63,516 nucleotides of DNA from Acidobacteria bacterium UBA7540 (GCA_002478145.1 DLMI01000085.1:1-63516), one strand, 5' to 3'. Positions 52,719-61,270 are shown, counted from the first letter of the stretch. Numbers and translations are program-made. Notes: generated from the letters alone by a model not told the origin.

Positions 52719-54248
52719 CTACGCCAAATTCGCCAGGGTGTGCGCCAAATCCCGGACGGCGGGATAAAGGTCGCGATACACCTGGTAATAGCGGTCATAA
52801 GCTCTGACGTTTTCCGCCAGGGGCGTCATGCTCTCTTTCACCTGTATGGCTTCTGCCGCTGCTTCCGAAACGCTCGAATAGGTCTTTGCCGCGACGCCGG
52901 CGAGCAAGGCAGCGCCGAAGGCAGAGCCTTCCGAGGTTCGGAGGGTCACGAGTTCCATGCCAAATATATCCGCCTGGATTTCTCGCCAAGTGAAGTTGCG
53001 CGAGCCGCCGCCCGAGGAGCGAATCTGCTCGAGCGGAATTTTCAACTCTCTGAATATCTCGATCGAGTCGCGCAGACTGAACGCCACCCCTTCCAGGATG
53101 GAGCGGATGAGGTGTGCCCGCGTGTGAACAGCGGTCAGACCGAACCACATGCCTCGCGCCTGGGCGTCGAGGTGAGGCGTCCGCTCGCCCATCAGGTAGG
53201 GCAGCCACAGGACGCCGCCACTTCCAGGGGGAATTTCCCGGGCCTCGTTGATAATGAGGTCGTAAGCATCGGCGCCCGTGTGGCGGGCGTACCAGCTCTC
53301 CGAAGCTCCAAAGTTGTCGCGGAACCAGCGCAGGGAGAGTCCGGCGCCCTGAGTGACCCCCATCACGTGCCACTTGCCGGGAACGGCGTGGCAGAACGTA
53401 TGGATGCGACCACGGGGGTCGAGCTTGGGCGCCTCGGTGTAGGCAAAGATCACACCCGAGGTGCCCAGCGTGGCGGAGGTCAGCCCGGGCTCGACGATCC
53501 CATTGCCCACGGCGCTTGCGGCCTGGTCGCCTGCACCGCCCACCACCGGCGTACCGGCGCTCAAGCCGGTGAGTACGGCGGCCTCGGGTGTGATCTGTCC
53601 CGTGATTTCGACAGACTCGTAGGCGCGCGGCAGGAGCTTGGCGTCCAAATCAAGCGCCGACAACATCTCGCGCGACCACCGGCGGTTGGTCACATCAAAA
53701 AGCAAAGTGCCCGAGGCGTCCGAGACGTCGGTGGCAAATTCACCCGTAAGACGGAAACGCACAAAATCCTTGGGCAGGAGGAAGTGCGCGGCGCGCTCGA
53801 AAGTCTTCGGCTCCTCATCGCGGATCCAAAGCAGCTTGGGCGCGCTGAAGCCTGTGAGGGCGGGATTGGAGACCAGCTTGATCAATCGCTCCGCCCCGAC
53901 CGTTGCGGTGATCCAGTCGCATTGCGCCTGGCTGCGTTGGTCGCACCAGATCAAGGAGGGCCGGAGGACCGCCGGCGTGCTGTCCATCAGAACCACGCCA
54001 TGCATTTGGCCGGAAAACCCCACGGCGTCAATGTCGCTGCCCTTGAGCTGGGCTTGCTCGAGGGCCCCACGGATGGCCACCAGAGTCGCGCGCCACCAGT
54101 CCTCAGGCTCCTGCTCTGCCCAACCGGGCTTGGCCATTTTCATGGGCTGGTGATCGCCCGTGGCAGCTCCCACAATATGACCATCCGGGCGGACGATGAT
54201 TGCCCGTGTCCCGGTGGTTCCAACGTCAATTCCCATCATGTAAGCCAT
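52719..54248 (-). CDS. xylB: Xylulokinase (FGGY family)
   Basis: XylB phosphorylates D-xylulose to xylulose 5-phosphate for the pentose phosphate pathway. The N-terminal phosphate loop 'MGIDVGTTGTRAIIV' and 'AVGFSGQMHGVVLMDSTPAV' (the xylulose-binding MH pair) are typical. 'GGAGDQAASAVGNGIVEPGL' is the FGGY catalytic-aspartate motif and 'SSGGGSRNFTWREIQADIFG' the second signature. Length 509 is normal. Its neighbours are a DUF4380 protein, an oxidoreductase and a sugar isomerase, forming a probable pentose or uronate utilisation cluster. Substrate specificity between xylulose and related ketoses is not certain. Confidence 0.92.
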   Translation of the reverse strand: MAYMMGIDVGTTGTRAIIVRPDGHIVGAATGDHQPMKMAKPGWAEQEPEDWWRATLVAIRGALEQAQLKGSDIDAVGFSGQMHGVVLMDSTPAVLRPSLIWCDQRSQAQCDWITATVGAERLIKLVSNPALTGFSAPKLLWIRDEEPKTFERAAHFLLPKDFVRFRLTGEFATDVSDASGTLLFDVTNRRWSREMLSALDLDAKLLPRAYESVEITGQITPEAAVLTGLSAGTPVVGGAGDQAASAVGNGIVEPGLTSATLGTSGVIFAYTEAPKLDPRGRIHTFCHAVPGKWHVMGVTQGAGLSLRWFRDNFGASESWYARHTGADAYDLIINEAREIPPGSGGVLWLPYLMGERTPHLDAQARGMWFGLTAVHTRAHLIRSILEGVAFSLRDSIEIFRELKIPLEQIRSSGGGSRNFTWREIQADIFGMELVTLRTSEGSAFGAALLAGVAAKTYSSVSEAAAEAIQVKESMTPLAENVRAYDRYYQVYRDLYPAVRDLAHTLANLA

Positions 54249-54272
54249 AGGTTTATTCCCCCAAGATTGGAT

Positions 54273-54306
54273 AATCGAGAGATCGGGTGATCGGGAGATC
54301 GGGTGA
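54273..54306. repeat. Octamer array, left arm flanking the four-helix-bundle gene
   Basis: Four 8-base words (AATCGAGA, GATCGGGT, GATCGGGA, GATCGGGT) are followed by GAACAA. The mirrored arm is 54719-54748. The arms point towards each other around the four-helix-bundle gene. Confidence 0.8.
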
Positions 54307-54332
54307 ACAAGAAGCCCCCTACCGCTGCTCGT

Positions 54333-54689
54333 TCATCTTCCTTTCGCGGTTTTCTGGGACGCAACGAAAATGGAAACCAGTTCATTTGCTTCGGCAACGA
54401 GGTCGTGCAAGCGAGCTTTGGCGATCATTCCGCTCTCCACCAGGAGTTCTAGCCAGAAAACGGACTCGTCAGCTTCCTCGACGACCACCCCCATTTTGGC
54501 TACGAACTCGGCTCGGGAGCGCGCTCGGCCGGCGGCCCGATAGTTCGCCGCGACCGAGGTCCCGGAGCGGAGAAGCTGCCGGCTAATGGTGCGCGCAGCC
54601 TCCGTCTTGGGGAGCGAGCCGCAGAGCTTTAGGACGCGCAACGCAAACCGTTTCGTCCGGTCGCGGAGGTCCAAATGCTTGTCTAGCAT
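54333..54689 (-). CDS. Four-helix-bundle protein (S23/IVS type) bracketed by inverted octamer arrays
   Basis: This 118-residue protein has the TIGR02436 'four helix bundle' pattern: 'LRDRTKRFALRVLKLCGSLP', 'ISRQLLRSGTSVAANYRAAG' and 'RSRAEFVAKMGVVVEEADES', ending 'ANELVSIFVASQK'. Relatives are encoded in intervening sequences of 23S rRNA and, as Avd, in diversity-generating retroelements, where they bind nucleic acid. The gene has its own binding site (AGGAAG) and lies between xylB and the oxidoreductase, splitting an otherwise functional cluster. Matching inverted arrays stand 26 bases past its stop and about 30 bases before its start, which suggests that gene and arrays moved as one unit. 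Confidence 0.9.
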   Translation of the reverse strand: MLDKHLDLRDRTKRFALRVLKLCGSLPKTEAARTISRQLLRSGTSVAANYRAAGRARSRAEFVAKMGVVVEEADESVFWLELLVESGMIAKARLHDLVAEANELVSIFVASQKTAKGR

Positions 54690-54718
54690 CTTCCTACCTC
54701 GAGGACGAAGCCTGTTGG

Positions 54719-54748
54719 GTTGTTCACCCGATCACCCGATCTCCCGAT
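54719..54748. repeat. Octamer array, right arm flanking the four-helix-bundle gene
   Basis: TTGTTC is followed by CACCCGAT, CACCCGAT and CTCCCGAT. This is the reverse complement of the left arm with one unit fewer. The shared inner boundary is GTGAACAA. Confidence 0.8.
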
Positions 54749-54777
54749 TGGTACGTCCCGGCTACAGGCCGAGTTTT

Positions 54778-55938
54778 TCATGTTCTTACCTTCTCCCACC
54801 GTCCTGACTTTGCCGAGCGCTCCACAGCGTCCAGGACGGCTTGAACCTTCACGCCTTCGTCAAACCCGGGCTGGGGCGGCTGGCCCTTCTCCAATCCCGT
54901 CAGGAAGTCGTGGATGGCATGGACGAACGTGTGCTCGTAACCAATGATGTGGCCTGGTGGCCACCATGCGCCGACGTAAGGATGGTTGCCCTCTGTCACC
55001 ATGATCGTCTTGAAGCCCTGCTGCTCATTGGGCTCCGTGCGATCATAGAATTCCAGCTCGTTCATCCTTTCCAGGTTGAAAGCCAGACTGCCTTTGCTGC
55101 CGTAGATTTGGAAGGTGTTGTAATTCCTCCGGCCCCCGGCGAAGCGTGACGACTCAAAGACTCCCACGGCGCGGTTCTTGAAGCGGGCGAGAAAGTTCGA
55201 GTCATCATCCACTGTGACCTTGCCTTTCTTCCCTTCTGCTCCTTTGGCTCCCCAGGCGCCTTCACCGGTGCCGGGCAAAGGCCGCTCCCTAATGAACGTG
55301 GTCATCTGGCCGGCGACCGATTCGATGTAACCATTCAGGAACTGGGCTAAATCGGCGGCGTGTGCCCCGACGTCTCCCAGGGCGCCGCTGCCCGCGTATT
55401 TTTTTTCCAGGCGCCAGACCAGGGGGAAGTCTGGATCCATGATCCAGTCCTGGAGGTACGCGCCGTGATAATGATAGACCTGCCCCAGGCGGCCCTCTTC
55501 GATGAGCTTCTTGGCGAAGGCTACCGCGGGCACCCGGCGATAATTAAAGTTCACCATGTGGGAAACGCCGGCTTTTTCCACCGCGCGGAGCATCTCCTTG
55601 GCCTGAGCCAGATTGTTGGCCAGGGGCTTCTCGCAGATGACGTGCTTGCCAGCCTCGGCGGCGGCTATGGCCATGGGGTGGTGAAGGTACCCCGGCGTCG
55701 AGATATCCACGAGGTCAATATCCTTACGTTCGATTACCCGGCGCCAGTCGCAGTCGGACTCTTCCCAGCCCAACTGCTGCGCCGTGGCCTCGAGTTCTTC
55801 GCTGCAAGCCTTCCCACAAAGCACTTTCATGCGCGGCCGATACTTGCCGGGAAAGAACCTGCTGACCTGCCGGTAAGCGTTTGAATGGGCCTTGCCCATG
55901 AATTGGTGACCGATTAGAGCAACGTTGATCTCTGGCAT
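54778..55938 (-). CDS. Gfo/Idh/MocA family oxidoreductase
   Basis: This 386-residue NAD(P)-dependent sugar dehydrogenase has the Rossmann start 'INVALIGHQFMGKAHSNAYR' (the usual GxGxxG replaced by G-H-Q-F-M-G), the 'HVICEKPLANNLAQAKEM' motif with catalytic lysine, and 'MVNFNYRRVPAVAFAKKLIE'. 'GALGDVGAHAADLAQFL' carries the catalytic D-x-x-x-H pair. The 'IGYEHTFVHAIHDFLTGLEK' tail is typical. The ATG at 55938 is chosen (AGAGGTG upstream). It probably oxidises an inositol, pentose or uronate derivative; the neighbouring isomerase/epimerase often works in the same pathway. Confidence 0.92.
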   Translation of the reverse strand: MPEINVALIGHQFMGKAHSNAYRQVSRFFPGKYRPRMKVLCGKACSEELEATAQQLGWEESDCDWRRVIERKDIDLVDISTPGYLHHPMAIAAAEAGKHVICEKPLANNLAQAKEMLRAVEKAGVSHMVNFNYRRVPAVAFAKKLIEEGRLGQVYHYHGAYLQDWIMDPDFPLVWRLEKKYAGSGALGDVGAHAADLAQFLNGYIESVAGQMTTFIRERPLPGTGEGAWGAKGAEGKKGKVTVDDDSNFLARFKNRAVGVFESSRFAGGRRNYNTFQIYGSKGSLAFNLERMNELEFYDRTEPNEQQGFKTIMVTEGNHPYVGAWWPPGHIIGYEHTFVHAIHDFLTGLEKGQPPQPGFDEGVKVQAVLDAVERSAKSGRWEKVRT

Positions 55939-55976
55939 CTTCGGATTCACCTCTTTCCATAAGTAACAAGTGACGA

Positions 55977-56084
55977 GCAGGAGTCAGAAGTCAGAATACA
56001 GAGGAGCCGGCGCCGCGTTTGAGACGTCAGGGGGGAAGCAGGCCCGAGGGCTGCGCATTCTGACTCCTGACTCCTGAATCCTGC
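55977..56084. repeat. Inverted pair of heptamer arrays (TCAGAAG type)
   Basis: The left arm is 55977-56004 (GCAGGAG, TCAGAAG, TCAGAAT, ACAGAGG) and the right arm 56057-56084 (ATTCTGA, CTCCTGA, CTCCTGA, ATCCTGC). The centre is about 52 bases. The pair lies between the oxidoreductase and isomerase genes, like the pair at 24620-24751 in word content. Confidence 0.8.
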
Positions 56085-56089
56085 TTTTC

Positions 56090-57049
56090 TCACGCCCACC
56101 ACATCTCCTTGAGTTTTTCTTTGATAATGACTTGGTTCAAGAAATTGGCCGCTTTGGTCAGACCCTCGTCCACAGACATCAGGCTGTCTTCGTGTTCGAT
56201 GGACAGCACATCGTCGTAACCCACCATCTGGAGCGTGGAGACAAAGTCCGCCCAGAAATCCAAGTCGTGACCGTAACCGACGGTGCGGAAGATAAACGAG
56301 CGGTTTTTCTCATCGCTATAGGGTTTGGTGTCGAGCACGCCATTCACCATGATGTTGACATTGTAAAGGCGCGTGTCCTTGGCGTGGATGTGAAATACTG
56401 CTTCGCCCAGCTTGCGCACCGCCGCACAGGGGTCAATACCTTGCCAGAACATGTGGCTGGGATCGAAGTTGCAACCGAGGGCAGGTCCGGCGGCTTCCCT
56501 AAGGCGGAGCATGGTTTCCGGGTTGTAAACCACGAATCCCGGATGCATTTCGATGCCGATCCGTACCCCGTGGTCCTGCGCAAACTTGGCGCGCTTCGTC
56601 CAGAAGGGGATAACCTTTTTCTCCCACTGCCATTTCAAGATTTCCAGGAAATCCGGTGGCCAGGGCGTGGGGGACCAGTTCGGGTATTGAGCATTATCCG
56701 AATCGCCAGGACAACCGGAAAAATCGATCACCCGCGTAACGCCCAGTTTTTCCGCCATCAAAATCGTCTTGCGGCTGATTTCCGCGTGCGCCTCCGCAAT
56801 CTTCTTGTTGGGATGAAGTGGGTTGCCATGGCAACTCAAGGCGCTGATGTTTATGCCCTGATCCTCGAGCTTTTGCTTGAACTCTTTAATCTTGGAGGGT
56901 TGGCTCATCCAGTCCAGCTTCAGATGCGGGTCGCCAGGGTAGTTCCCGGTTCCCAACTCGACGGTGCGGATGCCGAGAGGCTTTATCTTTTCGATGACCT
57001 CGTCCAAACTGAGCCTAGCCAGGAGCGCCGTAAAGAGTCCGACCTTCAT
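56090..57049 (-). CDS. Sugar phosphate isomerase/epimerase (xylose isomerase-like TIM barrel)
   Basis: This 319-residue AP-endonuclease-2-type TIM barrel has metal ligands along the barrel: the Glu in 'VRIGIEMHPGFVVY' , the His in 'LGCNFDPSHMFWQG' and the His in 'AVFHIHAKDTRLY', and the final 'DDVLSIEHEDSLMSVDEGL' with Glu. 'ISALSCHGNPLHP' and 'VTRVIDFSGCPGDSDNA' are also typical. Members isomerise or epimerise sugars and inositol derivatives. The gene lies upstream of the Gfo/Idh/MocA oxidoreductase on the same strand with an array in between, a common pathway pairing. Exact substrate unknown. Confidence 0.9.
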   Translation of the reverse strand: MKVGLFTALLARLSLDEVIEKIKPLGIRTVELGTGNYPGDPHLKLDWMSQPSKIKEFKQKLEDQGINISALSCHGNPLHPNKKIAEAHAEISRKTILMAEKLGVTRVIDFSGCPGDSDNAQYPNWSPTPWPPDFLEILKWQWEKKVIPFWTKRAKFAQDHGVRIGIEMHPGFVVYNPETMLRLREAAGPALGCNFDPSHMFWQGIDPCAAVRKLGEAVFHIHAKDTRLYNVNIMVNGVLDTKPYSDEKNRSFIFRTVGYGHDLDFWADFVSTLQMVGYDDVLSIEHEDSLMSVDEGLTKAANFLNQVIIKEKLKEMWWA

Positions 57050-57192
57050 ATCAGGTCTCCTTTTCTTGAATGTTAGCGTGGGCGCCGCTGGTCAGGCATG
57101 TTGCCAGTATTGACGTCGCCCCTCATCCTGCCAAGATGGGCAGTAGACACCAAGAATGAGAAGGCTAAATCTATAGTCCGATAGCCCCCGCG

Positions 57193-57612
57193 TCAACTGG
57201 AAAATCGTTTCCCCGTTGTGGTGACGGTCAGTTGGCCATGTTTAACTCCCCGCAGGCTCAGGATCCGATCAGCCAGGCTCTTGACCTCCCTACTTCGGCC
57301 TTTCAAGATGACCACTTCGAGGCAATGGTGGTGGTCCAAATGCACATGCGTAGCCGCCAAAACCTTGCTTGCGGCCTCATGCTGGGCCTCAATCAGCTTG
57401 GCGGAGAGATTCGGCTGGTGGTGGTCGTAAACCATGGTCAGCGTTCCCACGATCACCTTGTTTTCATCGGCCGCCTCTTCCACCAGATGCTCGCGAATAA
57501 GGTCCCGTATGGCCTCCGACCGGTTTTGATATCCCTTGCGGTTAATAGCCGCGTCGAACCTCTCGAGAAGCTCCCTTTCCAGGGAGAGTCCGGTCCGAAC
57601 CAGATCACCCAT
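57193..57612 (-). CDS. nikR: Nickel-responsive regulator NikR
   Basis: This 139-residue ribbon-helix-helix regulator has a DNA-binding strand-helix-helix at the N-terminus ('VRTGLSLERELLERFDAAIN', 'YQNRSEAIRDLIREHL') and a C-terminal ACT-like nickel-binding domain. The metal ligands match NikR: His in 'VYDHHQPNL', and 'ATHVHLDHHHCLEVVILKGR' with two His and the Cys. In other bacteria NikR represses nickel uptake genes when nickel is plentiful. No nickel transporter or hydrogenase is in this window. The gene is transcribed alone; upstream lies an inverted-repeat element. Confidence 0.93.
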   Translation of the reverse strand: MGDLVRTGLSLERELLERFDAAINRKGYQNRSEAIRDLIREHLVEEAADENKVIVGTLTMVYDHHQPNLSAKLIEAQHEAASKVLAATHVHLDHHHCLEVVILKGRSREVKSLADRILSLRGVKHGQLTVTTTGKRFSS

Positions 57613-57636
57613 TTTTCACCCCCTCGATCACGTGCG

Positions 57637-57861
57637 CTAAGGCTGGGTTGCACTAATAAACTGTGACCCTCGGAAGGGCGGGACTTTAGCCCCGCCGCCT
57701 TGGGGCGGAGAGTTGAATGGGCCTTTAGGCCCTGAAGCCGCGTCGCTTCAGGGGCTAAAGCCCCCAAACTCCGCCTGAGCTCTGCGGCGGGTCCCGCCCT
57801 GCGGGACCCGCCCTTCCATCCCTCGACAAATAAAGTCGCTAACTTCTGCAACTAAGCCCTA
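57637..57861. repeat. MITE-like element family 2A, copy 2
   Basis: This is the same element as 45512-45740 in the opposite orientation: its right end reads TGCAACTAAG (57847-57856) and its left end GGTTGCACTAATAAA (57646-57660). The inner GGGCGGGACTTTAGCCCCGC arm is at about 57676-57695. The right inner arm has been altered to a CCCGCCCTGCGGG hairpin. The gap 57613-57914 holds nothing else. Confidence 0.8.
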
Positions 57862-57914
57862 TGGCAAGTGCGTGTCGTTCAGAGAAAAGCAGAGGCATTT
57901 CACGCCAGGCGCCC

Positions 57915-59912
57915 CTACTTGAGATACTGGCTGAACCATTCGATGGTGCGCTTGGTGACGTCTCGCTCGTGTTCAGGCTGCGAGATCACGTGGCCTTCAT
58001 CAGGGTACACTACGAGTTGGGTTTCCACGCCGAGGGTTTTTAGAGCGTGCCAGAACTCGAAGGACTGAGGCGCGGGGCATTCGCCGTCGCGGTCGCCCAC
58101 CAGGATGAGCGTAGGAGTTTTGACGTTCTTGATGAAGGTGAGGGGAGAACTCCTGGCATAGACGCCCGGGTCATCGTAGACGGAGGCGCCGAAAAAGGGA
58201 ATCATCCACTGGTCGATATCGTTTTCTCCGTAATAGCTCTGCCAATTGGCGATGCCTGCCCCGGCCACCGCGGCGCGAAAACGATTCGTCCGGGTCACGG
58301 CCCACATGGTCATGTAGCCGCCATAGCTCCAGCCTGCAATTCCGACGCGACGGTCATCCACCGGAAGCGTTTTCACCACATAGTCGACGCCCGCAAGAAT
58401 GTCGCGAAAATCGCCGTAGCCGAAGTCCTTGACGTTTGCCGCGGTGAAGGCTTCGCCCTCGCCGAAACTGCCTCGCGGATTGGGGAAGAGGACGAAACAG
58501 TCTTCGTACGAGAGCAGCGCAAGGTTGAAGAACGCTCCCGGCCAAGAGGGTTTTTCGCTGGCCCCGGGCCCGCCATGCACGGACACCACCATGGGGTAGC
58601 GCTTGGAGGAATCATAATTTACCGGGTAGAGCAGCCAGCCCTGGATTTTCATCCCGTCATTCGACCAATGGATGCTTTCGGACTTGCCCCAGCGTGGATG
58701 AACTCCGGCGTTGTGGCGCGTGACCTGCTTCCAGGCCCCGATCTCCCCCGCCCAGATCTCCGGGGGTTGCTGGAATGATTGGCGGACCAACGCGCAGGTC
58801 TTTCCATCCTCGGCCAGGGATATCCCAAAGTCCCACCAGGTTCCGGTTGAGATGGTTTCGGGGCCGCTCCAGAGGGTTTCGATTTTCCCATCGCGAGCAT
58901 CAACCGTGGCGATGCCGCTCGAGCCGTCGATTTGTTCTGTGAACAGGATTCTTTCCGAGGAGGGGAGCCAGGCGAGCGTGGCGGGCGAAGCCATGATGCC
59001 GGGCGTGAGGTGGCGGGCTTCGCCCCCGCCGGCTGGAACCGTGTAGATATCGCCTCCGGTGCTCCCCTCATCGCTCATGATTCCTCCGATGAAAGCGATG
59101 GTCTTCCCGTCCGGCGACCAGTGCGGTTGGGCAATCTGGAGCGGCGGCTTGTAAATGAACCTGACCTCGCCGGAAGCAATATCGATGGTGCAGAGCCGGG
59201 CGATCCACCAATTGGCGTCGCCCGCGCCCTGCGCGGCGGTGGCCACGAATCTCCTGCCGTCGGGCGCCCAATCGTACTCGTGGATATAGAGGTCGGCGGG
59301 CGACACCTGCCGGACCTGGCCTGAGGCCACCTCGACGGTCGTCAGGCGCTGTTCGTAGGCGTGTTGCTCGATGGCCCCGGAGGGTGGAGCCATGGGCTCG
59401 AGCGGGCCAGCCGCGCGAGGGGCGTTCTCGGTGAAAAGCAGCGCCAATGTCTTGCCGTCTGGCGACCAGGACGGAGAAGCGAGAAATCCAGTCAGGCTGG
59501 TGAGTTGGCGCGCCGTGTGACCCGGGGCGTCCGCGACGTAAAGTTCAAGCTGGCCCGAACTCTCCCTGTCCGAAAGGAAAGCGAGCTTCTTGCTGTCCGG
59601 AGACCAGGCAATGTCGTGCTCCGCATACTCATAGCTGCCCTCGCCGGTTGAGACACGGCGCGGCTGTTCCGAAGAGCCAAGGGTAGCCACATATATTGCG
59701 GAGTTGCCCGTCAGCTCCTGTTTTCCTCCCCTTGAGGACTCGACCCAAGCGACCCTTTTGCCATCAGGTGAAATGGCAACCTGTTTGAATGTGTGGACTG
59801 CGAAAAGTGAGTTCAGAGCATCGTCAATTGAGGACTTCTGGACGGCGTAACATGTCGCTGCGCTGACCATGCATAATGCCAGGGCAAGCGGCAAGCGGGT
59901 TCTCGAATGCAT
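57915..59912 (-). CDS. S9 family peptidase (DPP IV/acylaminoacyl-peptidase-like), secreted
   Basis: This 665-residue exported serine peptidase has a signal peptide ('LPLALALCMVSAATCYA'). A beta-propeller made of WD40-like 'SPDGKRVAWVESS', 'SPDSKKLAFLSD' and 'SPDGKTIAFIGG' blades is followed by an alpha/beta-hydrolase domain. The catalytic triad is Ser in 'VGIAGWSYGGYMTMWAV', Asp in 'LILVGDRDGECPAPQ' and His in 'VYPDEGHVISQP'. The ATG at 59912 is preceded by TTGGAGACTGCGC and starts the signal peptide well; ATG 59939 would add nine residues. It probably removes dipeptides or acyl amino acids from peptides. Confidence 0.93.
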   Translation of the reverse strand: MHSRTRLPLALALCMVSAATCYAVQKSSIDDALNSLFAVHTFKQVAISPDGKRVAWVESSRGGKQELTGNSAIYVATLGSSEQPRRVSTGEGSYEYAEHDIAWSPDSKKLAFLSDRESSGQLELYVADAPGHTARQLTSLTGFLASPSWSPDGKTLALLFTENAPRAAGPLEPMAPPSGAIEQHAYEQRLTTVEVASGQVRQVSPADLYIHEYDWAPDGRRFVATAAQGAGDANWWIARLCTIDIASGEVRFIYKPPLQIAQPHWSPDGKTIAFIGGIMSDEGSTGGDIYTVPAGGGEARHLTPGIMASPATLAWLPSSERILFTEQIDGSSGIATVDARDGKIETLWSGPETISTGTWWDFGISLAEDGKTCALVRQSFQQPPEIWAGEIGAWKQVTRHNAGVHPRWGKSESIHWSNDGMKIQGWLLYPVNYDSSKRYPMVVSVHGGPGASEKPSWPGAFFNLALLSYEDCFVLFPNPRGSFGEGEAFTAANVKDFGYGDFRDILAGVDYVVKTLPVDDRRVGIAGWSYGGYMTMWAVTRTNRFRAAVAGAGIANWQSYYGENDIDQWMIPFFGASVYDDPGVYARSSPLTFIKNVKTPTLILVGDRDGECPAPQSFEFWHALKTLGVETQLVVYPDEGHVISQPEHERDVTKRTIEWFSQYLK

Positions 59913-60127
59913 GCGCAGTCTCCAATCGGGGGAGATCAAAACTCACAAGAATAACAGAAAACCCGCCCAAGGCAGGAATTCCACTTTGTGTTGACACTCC
60001 CCCAGAATTTGCCTCGTAGCGGCGATTTCACCTCTCTACGTGACGGCCTAAAGCCGCCTCCATACGAAACTGGGTCACGACCGCTCTGTTGGCAGGGTCG
60101 CCAAAGTCCCCGAAAGGGAACATTGCA

Positions 60128-60302
60128 GAGCGGCTCTGCCGCCTGACTTGCGGAAAGGCTTCGCCTTTCCGAAGGCTCGCGCCCTGACGACTTCGTCCGC
60201 TAGGCTGGAAGGCTGAGCCTTCCAGCCTAGCGGCGGGATAAAAGGAGGCGGGCTGACGCGGAAAGCCAGAGGCTTTCCGCAAGTCAGGCGGCAGAGCCGC
60301 TC
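60128..60302. repeat. 175-bp inverted-repeat element with 30-bp perfect ends; gap 59913-60420
   Basis: Ends at 60128-60157 and 60273-60302 are perfect 30-bp inverted repeats beginning GAGCGGCTCTGCCGCCTGAC. Inside are further hairpins, for example CGCTAGGCTGGAAGGC and its complement around 60199-60233. No ORF of note. TATAAT at 60371-60376 may serve the next gene. Confidence 0.8.
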
Positions 60303-60420
60303 CTTAGCCGAGTTTGAAGCGACCCTGAGGCGCGCGTTTCTTACCGGAACACGGGGCGGCCGATGTGGGCTATAATTGGCGCTTTCGGGCAACGTTAACA
60401 AAGAAGGGCGAGGGGGCGTT

Positions 60421-61038
60421 ATGAGCGAGAAGGGCAGCGATGAGGACGAGACCGAACGCGCAAAAAAGATAGCCGAACTGAAGCGTCAAGCGGAAGAACT
60501 GGCAGGCGGGAAAATGGTCGAAGGCGAACTGGAGGAATGCCCCCCAGAAGTCACGGAGCAATTCTGGGAGCAAGTGGTCGCCTATGAAAAGGCCCCGTGG
60601 ACCACGCATTTCAAGCAGCTCGAGGAATCGGGAATGCAGTTGCCGGCGCCTGAAACACTCGACGATGAACAACTAAGCAACAAGCTTGGGGAGTTGATTC
60701 AGCGGCTGGCACTCCTGCGCGTATTCCTGGAGGAGACAGATCACCTGAGCGACCGCGAGCTTTATACGCTGCTTTGGTCAGACATGCTGCGCGAGGAGAC
60801 GAAGGCGGTGACACTGGACGAAGACTCCGCCTGCCATATGAGTCCCCTGGGAGGCTGCAGCGAAGAGGATATACACCTGTATTTGAAATTCTACGCCGAC
60901 CAAAAATGGCGTCGCAACTGGCAGGAGGAGTATCCTGAAGAGACTTTGCCCGACCACGAGGACCCCCCTTACGACCGCGACCGCTTCCTTCCCCAACCGG
61001 ATTATGGTTCAGCCTCCGAGCGAGGCCACGTGAACTGA
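60421..61038 (+). CDS. Hypothetical acidic protein, 205 aa
   Basis: The ATG at 60421 follows AGGGGGCGTT and a TATAAT lies about 45 bases upstream. The protein is strongly acidic, with a helical N-terminus ('ETERAKKIAELKRQAEELAG') and a middle segment 'LSNKLGELIQRLALLRVFLE'. Two Cys and several Asp/Glu lie in 'EDSACHMSPLGGCSEEDIHL'. The C-terminal 35 residues are Pro/Asp-rich. I recognise no domain. Similar unnamed proteins occur in Acidobacteria. It is transcribed alone and converges with the SMP-30 gene. Confidence 0.7.
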   Translation: MSEKGSDEDETERAKKIAELKRQAEELAGGKMVEGELEECPPEVTEQFWEQVVAYEKAPWTTHFKQLEESGMQLPAPETLDDEQLSNKLGELIQRLALLRVFLEETDHLSDRELYTLLWSDMLREETKAVTLDEDSACHMSPLGGCSEEDIHLYLKFYADQKWRRNWQEEYPEETLPDHEDPPYDRDRFLPQPDYGSASERGHVN

Positions 61039-61041
61039 CCT

Positions 61042-61076
61042 GAAAGCAGAAGACAGAAAGCAGAGGGCAGAGGCCA
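61042..61076. repeat. Heptamer array, five units (GAAAGCA type)
   Basis: The words GAAAGCA, GAAGACA, GAAAGCA, GAGGGCA and GAGGCCA are in phase. The array begins four bases after the stop of the acidic-protein gene. Confidence 0.75.
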
Positions 61077-61085
61077 GGAATCTGC

Positions 61086-61270
61086 CTAACCGGAATTTCT
61101 CACCACGAATGGGGAAGGGCGGGGTTTTAACCCCGCCGTTACCGACGCTTCTAATTGTTCCCTCGTCTCGCGCTCCGCGCAGTCCCACAGGCGCTGGACT
61201 GCGCGGAGCGCGAGACGAACTGAAGGTAGGGGGCCGCTTTTGCGGCGGGGTTAAAACCCCGCCCTTCCGG
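61086..61270. repeat. MITE-like element family 2B, copy 2, right end missing
   Basis: The left end CTAACCGGAATTTCTCACC (61086-61104) matches the copy at 50734. The inner arms GGAAGGGCGGGGTTTTAACC (from about 61113) and its complement (about 61250-61269) and the central hairpin are present. The right terminal repeat is lost; the next gene's stop begins at 61277. Confidence 0.75.

Noticed and set aside
52740..54290. 516-codon open frame opposite xylB
   Set aside because: The xylulokinase motifs on the reverse strand are unambiguous, so this is an antisense shadow.
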